Assembly: GCF_001620055.1 (NCBI RefSeq) | Contig: NZ_LQGY01000004.1 | Location: 1-64,000 of the forward strand | Origin: Agromyces sp. NDB4Y10 | Lineage (GTDB): Bacteria; Actinomycetota; Actinomycetes; Actinomycetales; Microbacteriaceae | DNA: 64,000 bases | Direction of reading: 5' to 3' | Part shown: positions 43,944-53,081 of the stretch, piece by piece | Numbering within the stretch: the stretch's first letter is position 1 | Layout of the letters: every line of letters starts with the position of its first letter | The notes under the pieces: model-generated | Database searches by the model: none | What the model saw: only the letters and a program-made list of their open reading frames with translations | Told to the model about the DNA's origin: nothing | Position numbers and translations under genes: made by a program

Positions 43944-46900
43944 ATGTTCGAGAAGATCCTGGTCGCCAATCGCGGTGAGATCGCCATCCGGGCGTTCCGA
44001 GCCGCCGTCGAGCTCGGTGCGAAGACCGTCGCCGTCTTCCCGTATGAGGACCGCAACTCGCTGCACCGCCTGAAGGCGGACGAAGCGTACCAGATCGGCG
44101 AACCGGGGCACCCGGTGCGCGCCTACCTCGACGTGTCCGAGATCATCCGGGTGGCCAAGGAGTCGGGCGCCGACGCGATCTACCCCGGCTACGGGTTCCT
44201 CTCCGAGAACCCCGAGCTCGCACAGGCCGCGGCCGACGCGGGCATCACCTTCATCGGCCCGCCCACCCGAGTGCTCGAGATGGCGGGCAACAAGGTCACG
44301 GCGAAGGAGCAGGCGATCGCCGCGGGCGTGCCGGTCCTGAAGTCGACCGAGCCGTCGCGCGACGTCGACGCCCTGCTCGCGCAGGCCGACGAGATCGGGT
44401 TCCCGATCTTCGCCAAGGCCGTCGCCGGCGGCGGTGGACGCGGCATGCGTCGCGTCGACAAGCGGGAAGACCTCCGCCGCGCGCTCGAGGAGGCCATGCG
44501 CGAGGCCGACAGCGCCTTCGGCGACCCGACGATGTTCCTCGAGCAGGCCGTGCTGCGGCCCCGCCACATCGAGGTGCAGGTGCTGGCGGATGCCGCGGGC
44601 GAGACCGTGCACCTCTTCGAGCGCGACTGCTCGGTGCAGCGCCGCCACCAGAAGGTCGTCGAGATCGCGCCCGCGCCGAACCTCACGGACGAGATCCGCC
44701 AGTCCCTCTACCGCGACGCGGTGGCGTTCGCGAAGTCCATCGGGTACGTCAACGCGGGCACGGTCGAGTTCCTGCTCGACACGGCGGGCGAGCGCGCCGG
44801 CCAGCACGTCTTCATCGAGATGAACCCGCGCATCCAGGTCGAGCACACCGTCACCGAGGAGGTCACCGACGTCGACCTCGTCGTCGCCCAGATGCGCATC
44901 GCCGCGGGGGAGCGGCTCGCCGACCTCGGGCTGACGCAGGACCGCATCCACCTGCGCGGTGCGGCGATCCAGTGCCGCATCACCACCGAGGACCCGACGG
45001 CGAACTTCCGCCCGGACACGGGCAAGATCACGACCTACCGGTCGCCGGGCGGTGCCGGCATCCGCCTCGACGGCGGCACGGTGAACCCCGGTGCGCAGAT
45101 CAGCCCGCACTTCGACTCGATGCTCGCGAAGCTCATCTGCCGCGGCCGCGACTACCAGCAGGCGGTCACGCGCACCAAGCGCGCCCTCGCCGAATTCCGC
45201 ATCCGCGGCGTCTCGACCAACATCCCGTTCCTCCAGGCCGTGCTGGAGGACGCGCAGTTCATGTCGGGCGACCTCAGCACCTCGTTCATCGACGAGCGCC
45301 CGCAGCTCATGCGCGGGCGGGTCTCCAAGGACCGCGGCACCAAGATCCTCAACTGGCTCGCGGATGTCACGGTCAACCAGCCGAACGGTCCCGCACCGAC
45401 GACGGTCGCGCCGGTCGACAAGCTCCCCGAGCTCGACCTCGGACGACCCGCGCCGAGCGGCTCGCGGCAGCGCCTCCTCGAGCTCGGACCGGCCGGGTTC
45501 GCGGCGGCGCTGCGGGCCCAGACTCCGTTGGCGGTCACCGAGACGACGTTCCGCGACGCCCACCAGTCGCTCCTCGCGACGCGCGTCCGCACGCGCGACC
45601 TCGCGGCGGTCGCCCCGTACGTCGCCCGGATGACGCCCGAACTGCTCTCGGTCGAGGCGTGGGGCGGCGCGACGTACGACGTCGCGCTCCGCTTCCTCGG
45701 CGAGGACCCGTGGGAGCGGCTCGCCACCCTCCGCGAGGCGCTGCCGAACCTGAACATCCAGATGCTCCTGCGCGGGCGCAACACGGTGGGCTACACGCCG
45801 TATCCGACCGAGGTGACCGACGCCTTCGTGCAGGAGGCGGCCTCGACCGGCGTCGACATCTTCCGCATCTTCGACGCGCTGAACGACGTCTCGCAGATGC
45901 GGCCGGCGATCGACGCGGTGCTCGCGACGGGCAGCTCGGTCGCCGAGGTCGCGGTCTGCTACACCGGTGACCTGCTCGACCCGGCGGAGGACCTCTACAC
46001 GCTCGACTACTACCTGCGCCTCGCCGACGACATCGTCTCGGCCGGCGCGCACATCCTCGCGATCAAGGACATGGCGGGGCTCCTGCGTCCGGCGGCGGCC
46101 GAGAAGCTCGTCGCCGCGCTGCGCGAGCGGTTCGACCTGCCCGTGCACCTGCACACCCACGACACCGCCGGCGGGCAGCTGGCCACGCTCCTGGCCGCCA
46201 GCCGCGCCGGTGTCGACGCGGTCGACGTCGCGAGCGCCCCGATGGCCGGGACCACGAGCCAGCCCTCGGCGTCCTCGCTCGTCGCCGCGCTCGCCCACAC
46301 CGAGCGCGACACGGGCATCTCGCTCGAGGCCGTCTCGGACCTCGAGCCCTACTGGGAGGCCGTGCGCCGCCTGTACCGCCCGTTCGAGTCGGGCCTCCCT
46401 GGGCCCACGGGTCGGGTCTACCACCACGAGATCCCCGGCGGCCAGCTCTCGAACCTGCGGCAGCAGGCGATCGCCCTCGGCCTCGCCGACGACTTCGAGC
46501 TCATCGAGGACATGTACGCCGCGGCGAACAAGATCCTCGGCCGCGTCCCGAAGGTGACGCCGTCGTCGAAGGTCGTCGGCGACCTCGCCCTGCACCTGGC
46601 TGCGGTGAAGGCCGACCCCGCCGACTTCGAGGCGAACCCCGAGAAGTACGACGTGCCCGACTCGGTCATCGGCTTCATGGCCGGTGAGCTGGGCGACCTG
46701 CCCGGCGGGTGGCCGGAGCCCTTCCGCAGCAAGGTGCTCGCCGGCCGGGACGTGCGCGTCGGCGTCACGGAGCTGACGCACGCGCAGCGCCGGGGTCTCG
46801 AGTCGCCGGGGCGCGAGCGCCAGGAGCTCCTGAACTCGCTCCTCTTCCCGGCGCCGACCCGTCAGTTCGAGCAGATCCGCGAGCTGTTCGGCGACCTCTC

Positions 46901-47354
46901 GGTCGTGGACACGGCCGACTACCTCTACGGCCTCCGACCGGGTGCGGAGCACGTGGTCGAGATCGCGAAGGGCGTCCGTCTGTACGCCGGCCTCGAGGCC
47001 ATCGGCGAGGCCGATGACAAGGGCATGCGGACCGTCATGACGATCCTGAACGGGCAGCTGCGCCCGGTGTTCGTCCGCGATCGCAGCATCACGGTCGAGG
47101 CGCGCGCCGCGGAGAAGGCCGACCAGTCGCAGCCGGGGCACGTCGCCGCGCCGTTCTCGGGCGTCGTCACGCTCCAGATCGAGGCCGGAGCCGAGGTCGC
47201 CGCCGGTCAGGCGGTCGCCTCGATCGAGGCCATGAAGATGGAAGCGGCGATCACCTCGCCCATCGCCGGCGTGGTCGAGCGGGTCGCGATCCCGAAGACC
47301 CAGCAGGTCGAGGCGGGTGATCTGCTGGTCGTCGTCCGCCCGGCGGTAGGCTGA
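43944..47354 (+). CDS. pyc: Pyruvate carboxylase
   Basis: The 1136-residue enzyme makes oxaloacetate from pyruvate and bicarbonate, refilling the TCA cycle. Order: biotin carboxylase (FEKILVANRGEIAIRAFRA at the start, GGGGRGMRRV near 168), carboxyltransferase (ETTFRDAHQSLLATRVRT near 534, pyruvate/metal site), then the biotin carrier with EAMKMEAA where Lys1098 carries biotin. GGAAAGG precedes ATG 43944. Full length; intact motifs. Confidence 0.97.
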   Translation: MFEKILVANRGEIAIRAFRAAVELGAKTVAVFPYEDRNSLHRLKADEAYQIGEPGHPVRAYLDVSEIIRVAKESGADAIYPGYGFLSENPELAQAAADAGITFIGPPTRVLEMAGNKVTAKEQAIAAGVPVLKSTEPSRDVDALLAQADEIGFPIFAKAVAGGGGRGMRRVDKREDLRRALEEAMREADSAFGDPTMFLEQAVLRPRHIEVQVLADAAGETVHLFERDCSVQRRHQKVVEIAPAPNLTDEIRQSLYRDAVAFAKSIGYVNAGTVEFLLDTAGERAGQHVFIEMNPRIQVEHTVTEEVTDVDLVVAQMRIAAGERLADLGLTQDRIHLRGAAIQCRITTEDPTANFRPDTGKITTYRSPGGAGIRLDGGTVNPGAQISPHFDSMLAKLICRGRDYQQAVTRTKRALAEFRIRGVSTNIPFLQAVLEDAQFMSGDLSTSFIDERPQLMRGRVSKDRGTKILNWLADVTVNQPNGPAPTTVAPVDKLPELDLGRPAPSGSRQRLLELGPAGFAAALRAQTPLAVTETTFRDAHQSLLATRVRTRDLAAVAPYVARMTPELLSVEAWGGATYDVALRFLGEDPWERLATLREALPNLNIQMLLRGRNTVGYTPYPTEVTDAFVQEAASTGVDIFRIFDALNDVSQMRPAIDAVLATGSSVAEVAVCYTGDLLDPAEDLYTLDYYLRLADDIVSAGAHILAIKDMAGLLRPAAAEKLVAALRERFDLPVHLHTHDTAGGQLATLLAASRAGVDAVDVASAPMAGTTSQPSASSLVAALAHTERDTGISLEAVSDLEPYWEAVRRLYRPFESGLPGPTGRVYHHEIPGGQLSNLRQQAIALGLADDFELIEDMYAAANKILGRVPKVTPSSKVVGDLALHLAAVKADPADFEANPEKYDVPDSVIGFMAGELGDLPGGWPEPFRSKVLAGRDVRVGVTELTHAQRRGLESPGRERQELLNSLLFPAPTRQFEQIRELFGDLSVVDTADYLYGLRPGAEHVVEIAKGVRLYAGLEAIGEADDKGMRTVMTILNGQLRPVFVRDRSITVEARAAEKADQSQPGHVAAPFSGVVTLQIEAGAEVAAGQAVASIEAMKMEAAITSPIAGVVERVAIPKTQQVEAGDLLVVVRPAVG

Positions 47355-47402
47355 CTGCGTCCCGCACTGGTGAGCGTTCCGCACTGACGAGGAGGGGTAT
47401 CG

Positions 47403-48755
47403 GTGGCTGAACCCGACGAGAGCAGGTCAGCCGAGCGTCGGCCGGGTTCGCGTTCCGCCGGTCGACGGCGGTCCGGCGCCGACGCCGCGGGCGAGGCGGG
47501 CGAACCCGTCGACGTCCGGGTCGACCTCCCGCCCCCGCCGCCTCCGCGGATGCCCGATGACGAGGTCGCCGTCGCCATCGACGACGTCGCCGTCGACCCC
47601 GGGGACCTCTCGGGCTCCGCCGGGACCGTCTCGATCGAGCTGCGCGATCCCGCGATCGCTCCGGGCGGGCGCGGTCGGAACGCGTCGCCGTACGGCGCGC
47701 TCCTCGCGGCCGACGCGTCGAGGCTCCGCCGCGAGCGGGTCGCCACCGACACCGGTGCCCACGTCGCCATCGTCACGGATGCCGCGACGGAACTCGTGCC
47801 CGCAGGCGGGCCGGAGTCCGCGGACGCCCTCACCGCCGATCGGCTGATCGACGCGACCAGGACCATGCGGCCGGCGCCGCAGGGCGGGTTCAACCGGTTC
47901 CTGTACGACGCCACGTTCCACCTCGTGAACCTCGGCGACTCCGCGAAGGTCCGCGCCCACCGTGCGATGACCGAGCGGATCCAGCGCCGCTTCGAGGGCG
48001 GTGCGCGATTCGTCCCGGTGCTCACGCGCAAGGGCGGCGTCGGGAAGACCACCGTGACGACGCTCCTCGGCATGGCGCTGGCGGATGCGCGCGACGATCG
48101 GATCATCGCCATCGACGCGAACCCGGACCGCGGCACGCTCGCGGAGCGCGTCGACCGCCAGACCCGCGAGACGGTGCGTGATGTCGTCGCACGGGCGGCA
48201 TCCATCACGGGCTACACGGAGTTCTCGCAGTTCGTGTCCCGCGACGAGACCCGGCTCGACATCCTCGCGTCGGACACCGACCCGAACCTCGCCGAGGCGT
48301 TCGACGCCGACGACTACTCGGTCGTCGCCGACCTCGCCGCCCGCTACTACTCGCTCGTGCTCACCGACTGCGGGACGGGCATCGTCCACTCGGTGATGCG
48401 CGCCACCCTCGAGCGGGCGGACGCCATCGTCGTGGTGTCGGGCGGCAGCGTCGACGAGGCCCGGCTCGCGAGCGAGACCCTGACGTGGCTCGAGGCGAAC
48501 GGCTACGACGAACTGGTGAGGAACGCGGTCGTCGCGATCAACCTCGCCACCCAGGGCACGCATCTCGTCAAGGTCGACGAGATCGAAGCCCACTTCCAGT
48601 CGCGCGTGCGCGAGATCGTGCGGATCCCGTACGATCCCCAGCTCGCGGCGGGCTCCGTGGTGCACTGGCGCGACCTGCGCCCGGTGACCCAGCACGCGGC
48701 CCGCGAACTCGCCGCCCTCGTGGTGGAAGGCCTGCCCGCCGACCGCGGGCACTGA
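47403..48755 (+). CDS. MinD/ParA-like ATPase with long disordered N-terminus
   Basis: The 450-residue protein has a low-complexity, Pro/Asp/Arg-rich region of about 190 residues, then a P-loop domain: [18 protein letters not shown] (Lys210 onward), [16 protein letters not shown] and [15 protein letters not shown]. This plan resembles the EspI/Rv3888-type MinD-like proteins of mycobacterial secretion and division loci, but no type VII gene lies nearby. Gene spacing suggests its own expression; GAGGAGGGG precedes GTG 47403. Confidence 0.78.
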   Translation: MAEPDESRSAERRPGSRSAGRRRSGADAAGEAGEPVDVRVDLPPPPPPRMPDDEVAVAIDDVAVDPGDLSGSAGTVSIELRDPAIAPGGRGRNASPYGALLAADASRLRRERVATDTGAHVAIVTDAATELVPAGGPESADALTADRLIDATRTMRPAPQGGFNRFLYDATFHLVNLGDSAKVRAHRAMTERIQRRFEGGARFVPVLTRKGGVGKTTVTTLLGMALADARDDRIIAIDANPDRGTLAERVDRQTRETVRDVVARAASITGYTEFSQFVSRDETRLDILASDTDPNLAEAFDADDYSVVADLAARYYSLVLTDCGTGIVHSVMRATLERADAIVVVSGGSVDEARLASETLTWLEANGYDELVRNAVVAINLATQGTHLVKVDEIEAHFQSRVREIVRIPYDPQLAAGSVVHWRDLRPVTQHAARELAALVVEGLPADRGH

Positions 48756-48768
48756 TCTCGGAGCACCA

Positions 48769-49260
48769 TTGCCGGAACGTCCCATTCGCCTGTTCGGCGA
48801 TCCCGTCCTGAAGACCGTCTCAGCACCCGTCGAGCAGATCGACGATCGCGTGCGCGCCCTCGTCGACGACCTCGTCGACAGCGTCCGGCTGCCCGGGCGC
48901 GCGGGGGTCGCCGCGCCGCAGATCGGCGTGAACCTGCGCGTGTTCAGCTACAACGTCGACGGCGAGGTCGGGTACATCATCAATCCGCGCGTCGTCGAGG
49001 TGTCGGGCGAACCTGAACTCGTCGACGAGGGCTGCCTGTCCGTGCCCGGACTGTGGCACAAGACCCCGCGGCATCCGTTCGCACGGGTGCAGGGCATCGA
49101 CCTGGACGGCAACGAGATCGAGCTCGCCGGCGAAGGCCTGATGGCGCAGGCGCTGCAGCACGAGGTCGACCACCTGGACGGCCTGCTCTACCTCGATCGG
49201 CTCGAGAAGGACGAGCGCCGGGCGGCGATGCGCGCCGTGCGCGAGTCCGACTGGTTCTGA
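48769..49260 (+). CDS. def: Peptide deformylase
   Basis: The 163-residue metalloenzyme removes N-formyl from nascent proteins. It has all three motifs: GVAAPQIGV (about 45-53), EGCLSVPG (Cys about 89-91) and QHEVDHLDG (His, Glu and His metal ligands, about 129-137). The start is TTG 48769 with GGAG upstream, a less common start. It follows the MinD-like gene by 13 bases. Confidence 0.95.
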   Translation: MPERPIRLFGDPVLKTVSAPVEQIDDRVRALVDDLVDSVRLPGRAGVAAPQIGVNLRVFSYNVDGEVGYIINPRVVEVSGEPELVDEGCLSVPGLWHKTPRHPFARVQGIDLDGNEIELAGEGLMAQALQHEVDHLDGLLYLDRLEKDERRAAMRAVRESDWF

Positions 49261-49275
49261 CCCGCGCACCGAGAC

Positions 49276-49312
49276 GACGACGGGCCCCGCGGATGCCGCG
49301 GGGCCCGTCGTC
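49276..49312. terminator. Bidirectional hairpin between def and fadD
   Basis: GACGACGGGCCCCGCGG (49276-49292) and CCGCGGGGCCCGTCGTC (49296-49312) are perfect arms around loop ATG. It lies between convergent genes and contains the GGATGCCGC motif. Confidence 0.75.
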
Positions 49313-49332
49313 CGGTCGGAGCGACCGACGGA

Positions 49333-51168
49333 TCACTGCACGATCGAGTGCCCCTCGGTGGCGGGGGCGCCGGTGTACATGCCCTCGATCTGCGCGCTGA
49401 AGTCCTCGAGGATCACGTTGCGCTTGATGCTCATCTTGGGCGTGAGGTGGCCGCTGGCCTCGGTGAACTCGAGCGGGAGGATGACGAACTTGCGGATCGA
49501 CTCCGCCCGCGAGACCGTCTCGTTCGCGGCGTCGATGGCCCGCTGCACCTCGGCGAGGACCGCCGGGTGCTTGGTCGCCTCGTCGAGGCTCATGCCGGCA
49601 TCCTCGCCGTGGGTGTTCAGCCACACGGGGAGCATCTCGGGGTCGAGGGTGACGAGCGCCGAGATGAACGGCTTCTTGTCGCCGACCACCACCACCTGAC
49701 CGACCAGCGGGTTGGCGCGGATCGGGTCCTCGAGCGCCGCCGGGGCGACATTCTTCCCGCCCGCCGTGACGATGATCTCCTTCTTGCGGCCCGTGATGGT
49801 CAGGAACCCGTCGGAGTCGAAGGTGCCGATGTCGCCGGTCTTGAACCAGTCGCCGTCGAACACGTCGGCCGTCGCCTCCGGGTTCTTCCAGTACTCCTTG
49901 AACACGTTGATGCCCTTGACCTCGATCTCGCCGTCGTCGGCGACGCGGACGGCCACGCCGGGCAGGGCCGGTCCGACCGTTCCGATCTTCGACTTGGTGA
50001 CGAGGTTCACCGTGGCCGGCGCCGTGGTCTCGGTGAGGCCGTAGCCCTCGAGGATCGTGATGCCGAGCGCGTGGTAGAAGTGGCCGAGGCGCGGACCGAG
50101 GGGAGCGGAGCCGGAGACGGCGTACTTGACGTTGCCGCCCATCGCGGCGCGGAGCTTGGAGAAGACGAGCCGGTCGAACAGCCGGAACTTCAGCTTGAGT
50201 CCGAGGGGGATCTTGCCGCCGGACTCCTGGGCGGTCGAGTACGCGACCGCGGTCTCGGCGGCCGCGTGGAAGATCTTGCCCTTGCCGCCGGCCTCCGCCT
50301 TCTGCTCGGACACGTTGTAGACCTTCTCGAAGACGCGGGGCACCGCGAGGAGGAAGGTCGGCTTGAAGCTGCCGAGCGACGGGAGCAGCTGCTTGGTGTC
50401 GGGCTGGTGGCCCACGCGGACGCCCGCGTGCACGCACAGGACCGAGATGAAGCGGGCGAAGACGTGCGCCGTGGTGATGAACAGCAGCGTCGATGCGCCG
50501 TTGGGGTCGAGCACGACCTCCTTCAGCGCCACCGCCGAGTTGCGCGACAGCTCGACGAAGTTCGAGTGCGTGAGGACGCAGCCCTTCGGACGGCCCGTGG
50601 AGCCGGACGTGTAGATGAGCGTGGCGATGTCCGAACCGACCGCGAGGTTGCGCCGGCGCTCGATCTCGTCGTCGGGCACGTCGGCGCCTGCGGTGGCCAG
50701 CTTGTCGAGGTCGCCGAGGTCGATCTGCCAGACGTTGCGGATCGCCGGGAGGTCGGGGTGCACCTCGTCGAAGCGGGCGAAGTGGTCGGCCGTCTCGACG
50801 ATCACGGCGATCGAGCCGGAGTCGCCGAGGTTCCACTTGACCTGCGACGGCGAGCTCGTCTCGTAGATCGGCACGAGCACGGCTCCGGCGAACCACACCG
50901 CGAAGTCGATGAGGGTCCACTCGTAGCGCGTCTTGCACATGAGGCCGATCTTGTCGCCGGGCTGGATGCCCGCGGCGACGAGGCCCTTGGCCAGCCGGAC
51001 GACCTGGTCATGGAACTCCCGGGTCGTGACCGGGGACCAACCGCCGTCGGCGGTCGGCAGGGAGAACAGCACGGAGTCGGGCGTCGCCTTGAGGCGGTCG
51101 ACGAGCAGGTCGGTGGTGTTCGCGTCCGGGTCCGCGGGGACCAACGGTGCTGTGGCGAATTCGGTCAC
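49333..51168 (-). CDS. fadD15: Long-chain acyl-CoA synthetase
   Basis: The 611-residue AMP-forming ligase activates fatty acids with ATP and CoA. AMP motifs TLIYTSGSTGRPKGCVLTHS (about 186-205) and ILEGYGLTETTAPA near 360 are present, with TGDIGTFDSDGFLTITGRKK near 465. GTG 51168 has GAAGGAG upstream, giving VTEFATAPLV. Fatty-acid activation for lipid synthesis or beta-oxidation. The neighbours are as for mycobacterial fadD15. Confidence 0.92.
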   Translation of the reverse strand: MTEFATAPLVPADPDANTTDLLVDRLKATPDSVLFSLPTADGGWSPVTTREFHDQVVRLAKGLVAAGIQPGDKIGLMCKTRYEWTLIDFAVWFAGAVLVPIYETSSPSQVKWNLGDSGSIAVIVETADHFARFDEVHPDLPAIRNVWQIDLGDLDKLATAGADVPDDEIERRRNLAVGSDIATLIYTSGSTGRPKGCVLTHSNFVELSRNSAVALKEVVLDPNGASTLLFITTAHVFARFISVLCVHAGVRVGHQPDTKQLLPSLGSFKPTFLLAVPRVFEKVYNVSEQKAEAGGKGKIFHAAAETAVAYSTAQESGGKIPLGLKLKFRLFDRLVFSKLRAAMGGNVKYAVSGSAPLGPRLGHFYHALGITILEGYGLTETTAPATVNLVTKSKIGTVGPALPGVAVRVADDGEIEVKGINVFKEYWKNPEATADVFDGDWFKTGDIGTFDSDGFLTITGRKKEIIVTAGGKNVAPAALEDPIRANPLVGQVVVVGDKKPFISALVTLDPEMLPVWLNTHGEDAGMSLDEATKHPAVLAEVQRAIDAANETVSRAESIRKFVILPLEFTEASGHLTPKMSIKRNVILEDFSAQIEGMYTGAPATEGHSIVQ

Positions 51169-51234
51169 GGTAGCTCCTTCGGCACCGGGAGGTCGCACAC
51201 GCTTCGGGGCCGCGCGAACCTCGGCATTGGGGTT

Positions 51235-51249
51235 GACTACACTCTAGTC
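51235..51249. promoter_or_regulatory. Palindrome in the divergent fadD/ROK promoter region
   Basis: GACTA and TAGTC are five-base arms with a five-base spacer (CACTC). On the plus strand TACACT (51238-51243) is a -10 candidate for the kinase gene; on the minus strand TAGAGT overlaps the same bases. One protein bound here could control both genes. Confidence 0.5.
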
Positions 51250-51312
51250 GGTGCTGCGCGGTGCGTCCGCTGCGGTTCCGCTTCCCCGCCCCCATCCGAA
51301 AGGCAGTCGCAC

Positions 51313-52263
51313 GTGCACGCGATCGGCATCGACATCGGCGGCACCAAGATCGCCGGGGCAGTCGTCGACGAACTCGGCGCCATCGTGCGCAGTGAGCGCG
51401 TCCCCACGCCCGCCGGCGACTCGGTCGCGCTCGAGGATGCCGTGGTCGGCATGATCCGGAGCCTGTCCGAGGGCGAGCCGGTCGGCGCGGTCGGCGTGGC
51501 TGCGGCGGGCTTCATCGATGCGGCGCAGTCGACGGTGTACTACGCGCCGAACATCGACTGGCGCAACGAGCCCTTCCGCGAGAAGCTCGAGGCCCGCGTC
51601 GGCACGACCGTGATCGTCGAGAACGACGCGAACGCGGCCGGATGGGCCGAGTTCCGCTTCGGCGCCGGTCGGATGGTGAGCGACATGGTCATGCTCACCA
51701 TCGGCACCGGCGTCGGCGGTGCGATCGTCGCCGGCGACCGGCTCTTCCGGGGCGGGTTCGGTGCGGGCGCCGAGCTCGGCCACCTCCGTGTCGTCCCGGG
51801 CGGCATCGCCTGCGGCTGCGGCCAGCACGGATGCCTCGAGCAGTACGGGTCGGGACGCGCGCTGATGCGCATGGCCAACGAGATCGCCGACGCGGGCGGC
51901 ATCGGCCAGGCGCTCGCGCGGGCTCGCGACGAGCACGGCGCGCTCGACGGCGCCATCGTGGGCGGGCTCATCGCCGAGCACGACCCGGGCGCCCTCGCAG
52001 CGCTCCGGCAGCTGGGCCGGTGGCTGGGCGAGGCGTCCGCGAGCCTCTCGGCGGTGCTCGACCCCCAGCGCTTCGTCTTCGGCGGGGGCGTCGCCGTGGC
52101 CGGGGAGCTCCTGCTGGCGCCCGTTCGCGAGGCGTTCCTCGAGCACCTGCCCGCTCGCGGGTACCACCCGGAGCCGGACTTCGTCATCGCCGAACTCGTC
52201 AACGACGCCGGCGTCGTCGGCGCGGCCGACCTGGCGCGCCTGTGGGTCGAAGAACACGCCTGA
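51313..52263 (+). CDS. glk: ROK-family glucokinase
   Basis: The 316-residue kinase phosphorylates glucose with ATP or polyphosphate. ATP motif GIDIGGTKIAGAVVDE lies at about 4-20, sugar-binding ENDANAAGWAEF near 100, and the zinc signature CGCGQHGCLEQYGSG near 172. GAAAGG precedes GTG 51313. The mycobacterial block differs here, so it may be a local addition. Glucose 6-phosphate formation is the likely role. Confidence 0.9.
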   Translation: MHAIGIDIGGTKIAGAVVDELGAIVRSERVPTPAGDSVALEDAVVGMIRSLSEGEPVGAVGVAAAGFIDAAQSTVYYAPNIDWRNEPFREKLEARVGTTVIVENDANAAGWAEFRFGAGRMVSDMVMLTIGTGVGGAIVAGDRLFRGGFGAGAELGHLRVVPGGIACGCGQHGCLEQYGSGRALMRMANEIADAGGIGQALARARDEHGALDGAIVGGLIAEHDPGALAALRQLGRWLGEASASLSAVLDPQRFVFGGGVAVAGELLLAPVREAFLEHLPARGYHPEPDFVIAELVNDAGVVGAADLARLWVEEHA

Positions 52264-52309
52264 CCCGGGGATAGGCTGTGCTGGCGGGAGCGACGGACGG
52301 AGGAGACCG

Positions 52310-52999
52310 GTGTTCTACTGGATCATGAAGCACATCGTGATCGGGCCGATCCTCCTCGCCGTGTTCCGCCCGTGGGTGGTCGGCCTCGAGCACGTCCCGA
52401 AGCAGGGTCCGGTGATCCTCGCCTCGAACCACCTCTCGTTCATCGACTCGATCTTCCTCCCGCTCGTGGTCGACCGCCCCGTGGTGTTCCTCGCGAAGAG
52501 CGAGTACTTCACCGGCAAGGGCCTGAAGGGCTGGGCGACCCGACTGTTCTTCCAGGCGGCGAACCAGCTGCCGATCGATCGTTCCGGCGGGAAGGCCTCC
52601 GAGGCGTCGCTCAACACCGGCCTCCGCGTGCTGGGCGAGGGGCGGATCCTCGGGATCTACCCCGAGGGCACCCGCAGCCCCGACGGCCGCCTCTACCGCG
52701 GACGCACCGGCGTCGCCCGCATGGTGCTCGAGGCCGGCGTCCCGGTCGTGCCCGTCGCCATGATCGGCACCGCGGAGGTCATGCCGATCGGGACCCGAGT
52801 GCCCAAGGTGCGCCGCGTCGGCATCGTCTTCGGCGAGGCGCTCGACTTCAGTCGCTTCGAGGGAATGGAGGGCGACCGCTTCGTGTTGCGCTCCGTGACC
52901 GACGAACTCGTCTACGACCTCCGCGCCCTGAGCGACCAGGAGTACGTGGACGTGTACGCGAGTTCGGTCCGGGAGCAACGCGCCACGCAGTCGCGGTAG
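52310..52999 (+). CDS. plsC: 1-acyl-sn-glycerol-3-phosphate acyltransferase
   Basis: The 229-residue enzyme acylates lysophosphatidic acid. NHLSFID (about 40-46), the variant of the NHX4D motif, and EGTRSPDGRL near 121 are visible; an N-terminal hydrophobic stretch anchors it to the membrane. GGAGGAG precedes GTG 52310. TAGGCT 52272-52277 lies upstream. The stop codon overlaps the -10 box of aroG. Confidence 0.88.
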   Translation: MFYWIMKHIVIGPILLAVFRPWVVGLEHVPKQGPVILASNHLSFIDSIFLPLVVDRPVVFLAKSEYFTGKGLKGWATRLFFQAANQLPIDRSGGKASEASLNTGLRVLGEGRILGIYPEGTRSPDGRLYRGRTGVARMVLEAGVPVVPVAMIGTAEVMPIGTRVPKVRRVGIVFGEALDFSRFEGMEGDRFVLRSVTDELVYDLRALSDQEYVDVYASSVREQRATQSR

Positions 53000-53002
53000 G
53001 CT
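52997..53002 (+). promoter_or_regulatory. -10 element (TAGGCT) of aroG
   Basis: TAGGCT overlaps the stop codon TAG of plsC. Transcription should start near 53009, leaving a leader of about 70 bases with CCAGGA as a weak ribosome-binding site before GTG 53082. Confidence 0.5.
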
Positions 53003-53081
53003 GGCGAGACGGCGTCGCGACCCGGCGCCGGTTTCCGTTCCCTCCCCGCGCCCCGCGCGCCCAACCCTCCAGGACACCAAA

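Noticed and set aside
43425-47384. A 1319-codon open frame on the minus strand opposite pyc
   Set aside because: It is the mirror of a high-GC coding region; the plus strand encodes complete pyruvate carboxylase with all motifs.
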